Assembly (NCBI GenBank): GCA_963969395.1
Contig: OZ017797.1
Span: forward strand, 12,090,001 to 12,154,000
DNA length: 64,000 nucleotides
DNA from: Pseudoscleropodium purum
Lineage: Eukaryota > Streptophyta > Bryopsida > Hypnales > Brachytheciaceae
Direction of reading: 5' to 3'
Shown: positions 45,901 to 57,292 of the stretch, piece by piece
How positions within the stretch are numbered: position 1 is the stretch's first letter
Layout of the letters: each line of letters opens with the position of its first letter
Program-made: the position numbers and the translations under genes
Notes under the pieces: model-generated
Databases searched by the model: none
The model's input: only the letters and a program-made list of their open reading frames with translations
What the model was told of the DNA's origin: nothing

Positions 45901-47589
45901 CCCTAAGTTAAGTGACAAGATCCAGTACAATCCAAGACCGTGGATTTCTCCACGACCCCCACCTTTTCTATCTCAACCCTTTTCTTGAACTAGGGCTCAA
46001 GGTTAATATTTTAATGTTTTTAAATAATATAGTTATTTACAACACGACAACGGCATAGAACTAGTCATTGTCCTACCACTAGGTTGTCATGTCGTAGTGA
46101 GTACAAGGCATCCTATCGTGTGTGAAGATGGGTCTCCGTCCGCGTCACATCACATCCGAACGGATCTCCATGGCTATAGGATTGCGCATTGTAGTCTAGC
46201 TTTTCAGCTTTTTATAGAACTTTTTTGATTTTCTATGACATTTCATACATTATTTATATATATATTAGAATTTTAGTGTAAAAGTAACTTCTAAATGCAT
46301 TAAAGTGTCCAAAAAGTAAAAAAATACTTTAATGAGTAGCTACAAACTAATAGAAAAGGGCAAAAAGGCAAAGAAAAAGTTAAAGTAAAAGAAAAAAGAG
46401 AAAGATCAAGAAAAAGCTGAGGTTAAAGAAAAAGAAAATGCAAATTAGGGATTTCGAGGTGCAAGCAGGAACGTCGTGCCGGTCACGACGAGTTGCAACC
46501 TTTCCAATCATCCCCGGATTTCTAATTTAATCCTTCTTTCTCCTTCCATTTTCCCCCCCATGCCATGACAATCTCTTGCGCTATTGTTCTCGTCTTTCAA
46601 GCGCTGTATCGTAAACTGTGTTGTTGTGCTGATTTTTGTACTGGATATTTTCACGCAATTTGCGCAGTAAATAAAATTACTGTACTTTGAATTGTGTGTA
46701 AATTGTGTACTTGTGATGTAATTGTACTGGAATGCTGTTGGGCCATTGCAATTGTGCGTAATAAACATGAGGTTTAGTGGAGCGTGGATGAATTGAAGGC
46801 GCTGGTTTAGTTCGGCCAGTTGCTTGAGGATTCAGCATCTTTCGAATTCAATGCTGCAACAGCACACACCACAAGGAGATTGTGAATCTCGTGAAGAGTG
46901 GTGTCAGTACTGGAACTTGATAGATTGAAATTTTGCAAATGTTTGTGCAAGTGACAATTCAGTTGTATGGGAGTCATCTCAACACTTGGAAATTGTCATC
47001 CAGTGCGTGAATTGTAGACATATAGTCCTTGTGAACTGCTGATTTTTGAAGCTTCAACCGGTTTGAAATGCATCTGTGAAGATTTCGTGTTCCAAAGTGA
47101 AGTTTGCTGGAAGTGTAAAAATCAGGATAGAGCATGCTAACTTTGCAAGTGATTGGCCCTATTGTTCTTGTGTGTTGTTTGTGATTGCAATTTTTTTTGT
47201 AAGTATATCCTAAACTTTTAAACTCTAAATCTTTTTGAAATATTAAAAAAAAGGTATATTTGTACTATGTTGGACTATAGTGGACTGTACTGAAGTCAAG
47301 TCCTGCATTGCATTCATACACAAGTCAGTCCAACTTGATATATTGTCCAAAAATATTGTCCTGAGCCCTAGAACACTAGACAGGACAGGGACATGCATGC
47401 TGAGTCTTTTATCTTATAATGGACTGTTGAGTGTTTCTTGGGCTATTTAGTGGGAATAAAAAGGAATTTTTATTCTATCTTCAAAACTTAAGTACAAAGT
47501 GACATTTGAACACACTACACTAACCTTACATAGATCATTCCCTAGTGTTCGAACTTGGTAGCGTTTGGAATAGGGATTCCAAAAACCTA
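45901..47589. other. Spacer inside the right part of the repeat-bracketed region
   Basis: No gene seen. Includes an A-rich stretch near 46360-46440 (AAAGAAAAA-type runs) and ordinary mixed sequence from 46.45 to 47.2 kb. Confidence 0.45.
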
Positions 47590-47792
47590 ACTACACGCAT
47601 CTTCATCGTGAACTTCTCCATTGGGTCCCTCTCGTCCATGTTGTTCTCCGTTGATGTATTCACGGCATTCTCTTGGAGTGGTGTTCCCATCAAGTCTGCC
47701 TACGTCCATTGAGGTGGGCCAGCTAGGAGGCCACGGCCCAAACTCTAACCCATGAGCTAGGTCGAGCTCACTCACCTTCGAAAGGACGATTT
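47590..47792. repeat. Right ~200 bp inverted repeat (partner at 28566-28765)
   Basis: Reverse-complement relative of the left repeat: GGACGATTT ends it at 47792, and CACCTTCGAAAGGACG and AGGAGGCCACGGCCC are shared inversely. Compared with the left copy it has lost most CpG sites. If the pair are true ends of one element, the element spans about 19.2 kb. I found no matching 9-11 bp duplication directly abutting the two ends, although CCTCC followed by a T run and TTCG occurs next to both. Confidence 0.7.
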
Positions 47793-50700
47793 ATTGTCCT
47801 CCCTTTTTTTTCGTGTTGTACACCTATCAGTAGACAAGGAGCTTCCAACAAAATTGATTGGCCATTTCTTGCTGTATACTTTTGATGTTGATGTGAAATT
47901 TAGCCATAAAATTGATGTTTTTTTGAATTTGGGTTTGATTATTTAAATGAAGCTTATCAAGAACAATTTCTACTCCAATTGGAAATTTTGAAAAATTCAC
48001 AAATTTCAGTATTTTATGAGAATATTAATTTTGGATCTATAATCATGGTTTGGGATTTTTTTTAATTTTAGAATGATACAACAAATTTGATTTGTACCAT
48101 GATGTTATACAATATAATGTTCATCTATGGTGAAAATATTAAATTTTTCAAATATATTTTGTAGTTAATATGAATTTTTTTTATTTTTTTAAAGAAATTC
48201 ACAATAATTTCAAATTTTTTTCTAAAAAATTTGAATTTACATAAAACTGTAGTAAACATATGATTTCATGTCTGAAAAATAAATATATAATTTTTCATTC
48301 ATATCTAGATGCAAAATGGTAGCAAACAAAGTGATAGATAGTAATGTCAAAATCAATGGTCATAGGCCCATCCTTCCAAGATTAACTAAATGTCAATTGA
48401 ATTGTTTATTGCACAACAATTGCTTTCAAAACTAAAAGTAGCTAAAATATCTACTTCAAACTTAGGAAGACTTTATTTCTATTTGTTAAGAAACACATTT
48501 TATTGGCTATATCCTTTGAATAGAGACTATGGAATTGATTCTTGTTTCTTTTCCAAATCCTATCCATAATTGCATTCACATTATATGACATGATTAGGGC
48601 TTGGTTGGAATTGGGATGTGGGGTGTGACTAATCTATAAAATGATATTGTTGTTTGTATTGTATAGAACCCTACAACTACATCATTCTTATTTCTTCTTA
48701 CTAAGAAACACATGTTAACTACTAAAGCATGTTTACACTACTCATATAATTGAAACATTATTTTCTAATTTGAATACAAAAGCCATTTGTACATAGTAAA
48801 AATTTTTTAGTTGAATTTTTTTGTGAGATTGCTTGGGAATACACCCTTGTTCTATGATTTTTACAAGATTTTTTAAACGAAATTGTGTGAGAAAAAAATC
48901 TCATATACGAGAACTATGGAAGAGCATGGAAGTTTAATGCATACGTTCAACTTTCTAGGGCACACTTTGAAGGATGTCTAACTTCCATTGACAAAATAAT
49001 GAATAGACATGGGGAACTAAGTAGTAGGAAAAAATGTAACCTACAACAAAAGTTGTCATTGACAACTAATAATGATTTCTAGGCAAGCTGACTAATTAGA
49101 ACTATTTCACTTGTTTTCCTCCCCAAAATTCAATTGGAATGGCAATGTCATGGAACAAAGATGTTTCAATTGAATGTTGTACTTTGTTGCACTTGAGTTT
49201 ACAAATTTTTCACTCTTCCAATTATACAACCACTAGTCCAAGTAAGAAGGGAGTTACCACATTGTGATAGTACAATGAAATCACTAAAGAACATGCTTCA
49301 GAAATACAAAGAACACAATATTGATACAACATGGATTGTTTGATTGTCATTAAAATTCTACCTTCTTCTCTTAAATACATTATTCTAGCCACAGACTATC
49401 ATCATACGTAGTGCCCATGGAGTTCAACAACTACATTGAACAACTTTTGAAGTTGACTAAGATAATTATACATAGCTCTTAAGTCAAAATTGCATGGAGG
49501 TATGTTGTATCAGATACATAGATTTTTGAACAAGTGTAGCCAATTACTAGTAGTTGGAGGGTACATCTAGGGAGAGGGACTTCCCTTTGGATTCTATGAA
49601 GTGTACTTGTTGATGAAGAGCTTGGGGGTTCTATGACAATTGTTTATTAGTTTTCCAAATAAGGGGATCGAATTAGCAATCTATGAAGTGAGTTTTAGTG
49701 TAGAAACCGCTTGCCAAGAGATTGTGACAAGGGAGAGGGAGAAAATACATCCTACAAGGGTATTGTGGTGTATAAGAGATGCACTATGCTTTTTAGAAGC
49801 ATACCTTTGTCTTAGTGGTGATAGTTCATGGGGTGGGGGTGGGGGATTTGCAAAGGAAGGGAGAGTTTATGGTCAGATTTCAACGATTAGAGGAGCTGCA
49901 ACATTGGTTTTAGGCGTAGACCTTCAAAAACTTAGAAAAAAATCAAACGGTCATTCTCGCACATGGAAAATATGCATACTTTAGCCCAATTTTTTGAAAC
50001 CCTAAATATTCTTTGTCACTTTGCCCCCAACCTTTTTGTTTTATGTATTTTCATTGAATACAAGCACCTTAAATTGAAGAATATAGATTTTAGTAGGTCA
50101 TTCTTAGCCATCACATGCTAAAAAGGTTAAGAACCACAAATTAGACTTTATTTCAAATATTTCTTCTCACATTCACTTCTTAGACTATTAGAAAAGATCT
50201 TGCAACCAAATTCAAACCTTTCAACTTCAATTGTCATTGGATAAACCTAAGTAAATGTCTTCTTCACCAATGCCATATCCATGCAATTATGAATCAGGCA
50301 TCCCATTGCAAGTATGAAATAGACAAATTTAAACTTGCTTGTATGCAATTGTGCAATTCCTATCCAACAATCTTGCTAGGATTAGTTGTTGAATTTAGAA
50401 TGCAAGAAATTTTGAAGACAAATTGTAGACTAAACAATTCAACATTTGTTACATCCATGGGTGATTGCAAGAATTCAAACACTTGTATCATTTTGAATCA
50501 CACTTTGTAGAATAATATACTTTTTAGCTATAAATTTTGCATTATTGTTTTCAAAGATCCTAAATTTTTATCCAACATACTTAAGACAATTATATGCATT
50601 GAGTAATTTTTTCATATTTATCAAAAATAATTTATTATTTTTAAATACTCCCAATTGGATGTCACTTCCAAATTGTTAGGATTTGGAGGATGTTCTAGTA

Positions 50701-53472
50701 CTATTTTGGACCTCAAAAAGCAAATATGAGCTTAAAATTGGTATATGATGTCACCTATAAGGATTACATAAATTGACCAAATAATTTTCTAAAAATATCG
50801 TTTCTCCATTATGCGCATTTTTAAAAAATATACTATCTTTGCATCAATATAAGGATTACTAAATTACTTTTCATCAAGATATAACTAGTTTATTAGAATC
50901 CCCTTTGGGTTGAGAAAAATGGCCATATTTTTATGAATTTTTTTGAATATTTTTCTATTTTCTAAAAATAGAAACAAATTTTTTTTTGTTTTCATGAGTT
51001 TTTTGTTTCTTTAGTTTGTGCATAACTTTTAGAGAATACTTTCTAGAGCTGAATTTTAGGGATAAATTATTTTCAATGTTCTACTACTATTCCATATCTT
51101 TCTTTCTTTTTTTAATTATTTTTTTTCCAATACAAAAGTGAAAATGCAACAAATAATACAAATGTTTCTTGCAATCACTTCTACAATTACAAACATGAGG
51201 CCAAACTACATCTTGATATTGTACAAATCCTAGCCTTCTAACATCCACCTCTCACTAAACACTTAAACAAAAAATATGACCCCTTTATCAATAACATTTG
51301 CAAATCTAGATGGAATGCAAACCCCTCATTGTCATTGTTATTAGTCATCACTATGGGTGTACAAGATACAATCTACTTGATATCCTCCTATACTTTCCAT
51401 CAAGATCTAAACATCCCCAAATCATCCATATATATTGAAAACTCTCAAATATAAACAACATTGTCATTAAATATTCAACCTACATTTTATTCTACAAATG
51501 TAAAATAGAAAACAACCAAAGACTACCAATCCTACCAAACCTAAACTAACCTTCACCCTTACCAAACCCTACTCACAATCCACTTACCAACTTCTTTATG
51601 TCCTCTCACCAAAACACTCACCTTCTATTTGCCCCCCCCCCTCCCTAAATGTAAACTTAGTTTTTGAAATTAGAAAAAAATCTCCCTTTCAACAAAAGTA
51701 TGTGGTATAAATGTAGCTTGTCCTAACTTCTTAGAGTCAATCGTGGGACCTTAAGTGGACAACTCTTCATTTACACAAAACCTTTAAAGATTAGAGTTCC
51801 TCTCTCTACCTATCTAATTCTTCTTCAAATAGATTATCAAATCCTAGATTAATTTAGACATGCCAAAGCATCAACTTGAAATCTCCCAATGTGCTCTTGT
51901 AAATTCATTGATTTAATGATTAGTTATATTGTAGAGTATTCTAATCGTAGAAGGGATTAGAATCACCTTGAAAATGAGTGTTACTCCAAATTTTTATTTT
52001 TGTATAAATTGATACACTATAGTATTATTTCATTATGCATTAATTCAAGACAGTGTGACTTTGGTAAATTAGTGACACATGCACTATTAGGACAAATCAA
52101 TGTAGTGAGTAGTTTAGCAATGGTTGTTATGTGATTTGGGATTAAATAATGTAGCCCAATATATCCATTTCAGTGCAATACATTGTAGTGGCTTCTGGCA
52201 TGATCTTCACATGTCCGGCACTTGGCCAATTCTCACTGAGACTCAATGAGATTCCTTCACCATAGTAATTCTTGGAGCTTAGATTGCTACTTCTCCTTAA
52301 GAGCCATTGTTGCCCTCTCACATCTAGCTCTTCTACGAGATTGTAACAACAACTTGAACTAACTAAGATATATTAGTTGTTTTTGACAATGTCGCCCTTT
52401 ATGCAATATAAGGTGACCTATTCTTCGTGAATGAGGGGAATATGATGGGCTTTAACAAGTTCATTGTTGTGTGACAAATAACACATTGTCACCTATTAAT
52501 AACAACTTTTAGTTTTTCACTTCTTGAAAATAGATTTGCTTATATATCAAGAACAAGTCGGATTGTAATCTATACTTCTATAAATTTTACCAATTCCAAA
52601 CTTGATGAAAAATTAGCAATAAATAGTACATTTTTTGTTATTTCTATTCTCTAACCAAAGAAAGTTATCCTCCCACCATCACTAAATCAGATATATGCTA
52701 AAATACTTAATACTATTGACAATAGGTGATATACCTTAGGATTACTTCAACTAGAGCCTATTGAGCCGCTTAGAAAAGGTTGGCGGTTCACCATAGAAAA
52801 GACCGCACCACCTACACCAAGCCAATGTTTTTGTTGGGTCAATGTAGCAGAATAGATTGGAGATGTTTTTAATACTTCTTGCTAGCCAATTATGTTCAAT
52901 TTGAATCAAAGTAGTAATTTGGAAAATTTGGACCAATTTCTATTTAAACACTCCTTGGGTTAAAATTCCAAAGTAGTTGAAGTCTTAAATTATGTATTGA
53001 AAAAAGTAGAATAAACTTGCCAATCACCACTAGGACAAAATTCAAATCCTTCTCCACATAAATATATAGAATTGCATATTTTGAAATTTGGTGTGATTAT
53101 TAAATTTCATGTTAAGTTTCACCTTTAAAAAATAGAATGCAAAAAGATTTTTTTTACAAATTTTATTGTAATTTAAAGGCAATGAAGCTAAAATGTATTA
53201 AAAAAATTCATTGTATTTCTTTACCACATAGTATGCAGTCATTGGGTGGTGATACAAAATTTTGTTCCCATTTTGAATTGGTAGTTGAATGGTATAATTA
53301 TTGTATGGTAAATGGGAACGATTGTTGTTTGTTTTCTCAATCTATGTAGTAATTGGTAGATTTACATTATGTGTAAATAGGTATCCTAGTATGTAAGTAC
53401 TCAAGAATGAAAACACAAAAAGCATGGATAAAAAATGGATGCCAAAATGAAATAGCTTAACATTCTCTCTTA
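47793..53472. other. AT-rich spacer, no supported gene
   Basis: Long stop-rich AT-rich stretch. A 114-codon ORF at 49640-49984 has a Gly run (GGGGG from a GGGGGT repeat) and no recognisable motif; I do not call it a gene. A C-rich homopolymer run lies near 51633. No transposon ends were found with confidence. Confidence 0.5.
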
Positions 53473-53639
53473 AATATTTGGATTTTCTAGAGTGTCACAA
53501 GGACCTCTAGCAAAGAGATATAATGTTATCAAATTAAAGAGATACAAATTATTTCATCTAAACATGCCAAAATGAGATAACTTAACATTCCTATCTCTTT
53601 GCTAAAGGGTCCTTGTGACATTCTAGAAAACTCAAATAT
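53473..53639. repeat. Hairpin-forming inverted repeat (48 bp arms)
   Basis: The left arm at 53473-53520 (AAATATTTGGATTTTCTAGA ... CAAAGAGATA) is the reverse complement of 53592-53639, with about five mismatches and a loop of ~70 bp. Each arm sits next to an AACTTAACATTC- or GCTTAACATTC-like direct repeat. It is non-coding. It may be a small foldback element or the source of a small-RNA hairpin if transcribed. Confidence 0.75.
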
Positions 53640-53926
53640 CTAGAAGAAAATGACTTATGCGGTGGTCTAGGGATTTTGGCTCTCAGAAAAAATAAGTTTC
53701 TATTACAATTAATAGAAAATCTTTCTACATTGTTTGGGGACCCAAGATCACTAAGGGGTGAAAAATGTAAAATTATCCGTGTACCCATTCTTGACAAATA
53801 GACTTTTTATATCACCAAAGGTCATTAGAAAAAGTCACCAAAAGTCGGTAATTAAATTGTTCTCATACTTTATAGTGATTGGTTGACTATTGATTCTCTG
53901 AATTTTGATATTATGACTAAGCTATG

Positions 53927-54190
53927 CATTAGAGGAGATTCACCTAGTTTAGAGGGCTATGGTTTCTCCAAGGTTCTCAACCCATCAAAACTCATAGCAA
54001 CTACTACTTGACATGGCAGAATGATTGCCATGTCATTTTTAAAATATTTTTTTCAACTTTATTTTAATTTTAAGAATTTTAGTTTTTTCAAAAAAAATTG
54101 TTTGATAGCTTGGCGTTCTTTATTTGGGGGAGGGGAATTGCCTTGAAATGGCCCTCTTAGCCCCCCTCCACAAAAAACCCTCTTCTAATG
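53927..54190. mobile_element. CATTAGAAG-type MITE, copy 4 (diverged)
   Basis: 264 bp from CATTAGAGGAGATTC to CCCTCTTCTAATG, with the family's AT-rich interior and a GCCATGTCATTTTTAAAA segment. The ends match less well than in copies 1 to 3, so this is the oldest or most distinct copy. Confidence 0.6.
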
Positions 54191-55070
54191 GTAATGGCTT
54201 CAATGGCCCTACAGAAAACAGTGAAATTAGATTGCTCCACATTAATTTCTCAACAATCCACACTATACTAATATTCACTACTACTATACAATGATGCATT
54301 CAATCCAAAATCATGTGTACAGCATAGATTAGTGCACCAATTCAAGGCCTTGTTCACAAAGTTGCATGAGCCTCCATGTGTACAAGCATTGATCCATGAA
54401 GTAATTTATCTAAAGTAAAGCAACCTAATTTCACTATCTTGTGTAGGGAGTTCCACTTTGAAAATTTGTAGTAATTACATTTCTTATTCAAAAATTCTAA
54501 TTCTTCTTAAATTCATGATTTTCAATTGCCAATACTACAAAAAAAAAATGTTTTGTTTTTTGTTTTTGTTTTTTTCCTAGAGAAAGTTGCCTCCAACTAT
54601 ACTGAATTGCTTATTTTGTCGGTTTGGGGTGTTTTCACCTTAACATCGAATGTTCTGAAGATTTCAGCTCTAATTTGTAAAGTGCACAGGTGCCCTTCTC
54701 TCCTAATGCCACAGTGAATGACTTGAAGCCTGTTAACCGAATCATGGGCCTTGGAGCTGAAAGCGGCGGTTGCAAGCAAATGATGTGCTCCGACCCCATA
54801 ACTGTTTTCCTGTACTATCTTGGCCTCTTCACTGGATCCCAATGGGTTCCATGACACGTCACAGTGATACATCAGCCAGACCCTTCACCTGCCATTTCTC
54901 AACTCAGCTGCAAGAATTCAAGCTGCTCTTGGTTGAGACGAAAATGGAAAATTGTCTGTAAGGAGATCGAGAGAATCGATTTTCAGAGTTGAAAACGAAG
55001 ACATTGTTCCATTTCCTGAGCAGAGAGTCGCCATTGTTAGTAGTACTTGCAAGTGCCAGCCAAAGCAGCG
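54191..55070. other. Upstream region of the gene at 55 kb
   Basis: AT-rich to about 54.6 kb, then gene-like composition that probably includes the leader of the plus-strand gene. ORFs on both strands overlap and are not family-like. No TATA box can be chosen with confidence. Confidence 0.45.
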
Positions 55071-57292
55071 ATGAAGAGGAGCTCCAAGTGCTGCATGGAG
55101 AAAGTGGTGTGGATGGTGGTGATGTGGGCCGGAGCTTTGGGAGTTTTCCATGATCGCCATATGGGGGCTTTGGCGCATTACCTCCCTCTGGATCAGTGTG
55201 ACTTCTACTTTCAGGGGCACCGAGATAATGTGCCTATGTTAGATGTGCTGGATTCTCGAAACATCACCGCCTCGCCTCCTATTCTCACCAAGTGAGTAGC
55301 TAGCTAGTGGCTGAACTTGTCCATGAAATTTCCCTTTGTCAGCTCCTACGGAGTCAGTGTAAGAGCTTCGAAGAATTAAGGGAAGTGAGAAACAATTGGC
55401 TTCACTTGGGATATGTCAATGGGTGTGTGATTTTGGAAGAAATGGAGAGAGAATGATGACTCTGGGTATCGCACTGAGAGCCAAACTCGCTTTTGAGATC
55501 AAATTGTTCTCACTCAATAGGTTGGATGATTTCTTTGGCAATCATTGAAATAGGGAAGTTGTAGACCACTATTGAAGGGTAGAGACTCCCAGCCTGATTT
55601 TTAGTCGAAGATGAGTGCTCGTAGGCACTTAGGCAAGTCATGCTAAGGCACCCAAATTGCTAACTGAATGCCAAGCCAGTGTTGATTGGAAGAGATGAGT
55701 TGCTGTTCGGAAGAGGTGTCGGTCAACAGGAGAATGACGGGAATGGTTCTTTAGTATCCTTTATCTTAGTATGAGTTGTTATAACCTAGAGTCAGTGCAA
55801 GGGAATTTAGAAGGAGCAGCTGTAATTTTTATTCTCGCTTGCACTGAAAATTGAAATGCGGTTCATGTGTGACAGGTTTGATGTGGAAGTCGTGGCCGCT
55901 GAAATTCGTGCAGACTGTGCATTCCTACCGGATCCGTCAATGGTGTTCGAGAAACGCAGCTGCCGAGGCCACTTTCATGTGAAAAATCACCACTTGTCAG
56001 GTCGCTTTGCCAATGAAGAGTTTGCCTCCATGGAGGCCTTCCGTTTTCACCAAGTGCTCTTGGCCCTTGAGGTACTTTCAACTTGCCAATCCACTCACTG
56101 TTGTTGAGGAAAACTAGATTAAGGTCTCATCCACTCACAAACAACACACCCTTATTAACATACTTGAGTGAAATCGAGGTCACATCCACTCACATATAAC
56201 ACACATTCGTAACATTCTTGAGGAGCTGCCTAAACAACTGTGGAATCCAGATTCTTTTGGTGCACAGTATGCTCATGTTGGGCACTCACTGAGTGCTCTC
56301 TATAACTTAGTGGATGTCAAATTTTGGGCATGGGCCATGATTCAGTTTCTCTTGACACGCCAAAACCTGGTAAACGTTGTTCATGTGTCAGGGCGTAACG
56401 CTTGCAGACGGCACTCTGCTGAACCAATATGACAACAATCAGCAGTATTGGCGTCCCAGGCGGTGTGTCACATTTCTTACAACCCCAGGTGAGATATTGC
56501 CCAGCTTACAGCAAGAGTCGTCTCTTAAGTTCTGCTGAAAAACATACTCCCTCCGTCCCAAAATAATTGTCAACAGCTTTGTTGAAAACATTTGATAACA
56601 ATTTCATTGATCATGTTAATGAAAAGCATAAATGCAGAAGGGTCTAAATTTTACATCACCAGAATTAATGAAGAACATTGCATGTGTTCATTGCAACCTT
56701 AATAAAATTGGACAGAAAAAAGCCTTCATACAACCTATTCAAAATGACATTAAAAAAAACATGGTGTCCAAACAAGACACTTATTTTGGAATGGAGGGAG
56801 AATGCAAGAAAATTAAATTTAATAGAGAATCATCTAGCAAATGAATTCGAAAGAAAATCATTTATTTGAAATATTTGCGAGTTTCAGGTGTACTCTGTAT
56901 AAGATATTTAAGATGTGGTCTGGAGAGAAGCTCCTGCTGTCTGAATCCACGCCTGGAAGGCCAACATTTCATGACCAATTCAATCTTCATCATATTGTAA
57001 AAATATGATTTAGACATGACTAAACTTAATTTATCAACAGAATTAGTGAACATTGCACATTTCGGTCAAATTTTCTGACTTAACCTCGTGTGTAAAAATT
57101 GTAGCAGCCATTCCTCATTATGACCCCGAGACAGGTGTGCCAAGAGGAGACGCCATCACAAAAATGATGGAGATGGTGCCGAAGATGTTGAACAATGTCC
57201 ATCGAAAGAAGTTGCACAAAATCCAGGCGTCGGTGCAGCGGCTTGGTCACGACGTGGGTGCACTTGTACAGGACATAGCCCATTTTCCATAG
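55071..57292 (+). CDS. Unrecognised protein with N-terminal membrane anchor or signal peptide
   Basis: I do not recognise the family. Exons: 55071-55291, 55876-56071, 56392-56488, 57105-57292; all junctions are GT-AG and all phases agree, giving 233 residues. The start is the first ATG (MKRSSKCC). Residues 12-26 (VVWMVVMWAGALGVF) after basic residues form a signal-anchor or signal peptide, suggesting entry to the secretory pathway. Then come a lumenal-like region with Cys37 and NIT (a possible N-glycosylation site), FDVEVVAAEIRADCAF, GHFHVKNHHLSGRFANEEF, FRFHQVLLALEGVTLADGTLL, QYWRPRRCVTF, and a Lys/His-rich C-terminal helix (MEMVPKMLNNVHRKKLHKIQ). Four cysteines after the anchor could form disulfides. 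Intron 2 has a tandem duplication and intron 3 a Stowaway-like MITE. Gene structure is well supported; function is unknown. Confidence 0.7.
56122..56222. repeat. ~55 bp tandem duplication in intron 2
   Basis: AGGTCTCATCCACTCACA at 56122 recurs as AGGTCACATCCACTCACA at 56177. Both units end CATTCTTGAG or CATACTTGAG. It lies wholly in the second intron of the gene at 55071-57292. Confidence 0.8.
56547..56800. mobile_element. Stowaway-like MITE in intron 3
   Basis: 254 bp starting TA|CTCCCTCCGTCCCAAAATAA and ending TTATTTTGGAATGGAGGGAG, the canonical Stowaway (Tc1/mariner) inverted ends. The expected right-hand TA reads AA. Its interior segment CATCACCAGAATTAATGAAG and following bases recur at about 57642-57715 and, more weakly, near 57030-57070, so further partial copies lie close by. 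Confidence 0.85.

Noticed and set aside
49640..49984. 114-codon ORF with a glycine run
   Set aside because: No recognised motif, AT-rich surroundings and a simple-repeat glycine stretch; probably chance.
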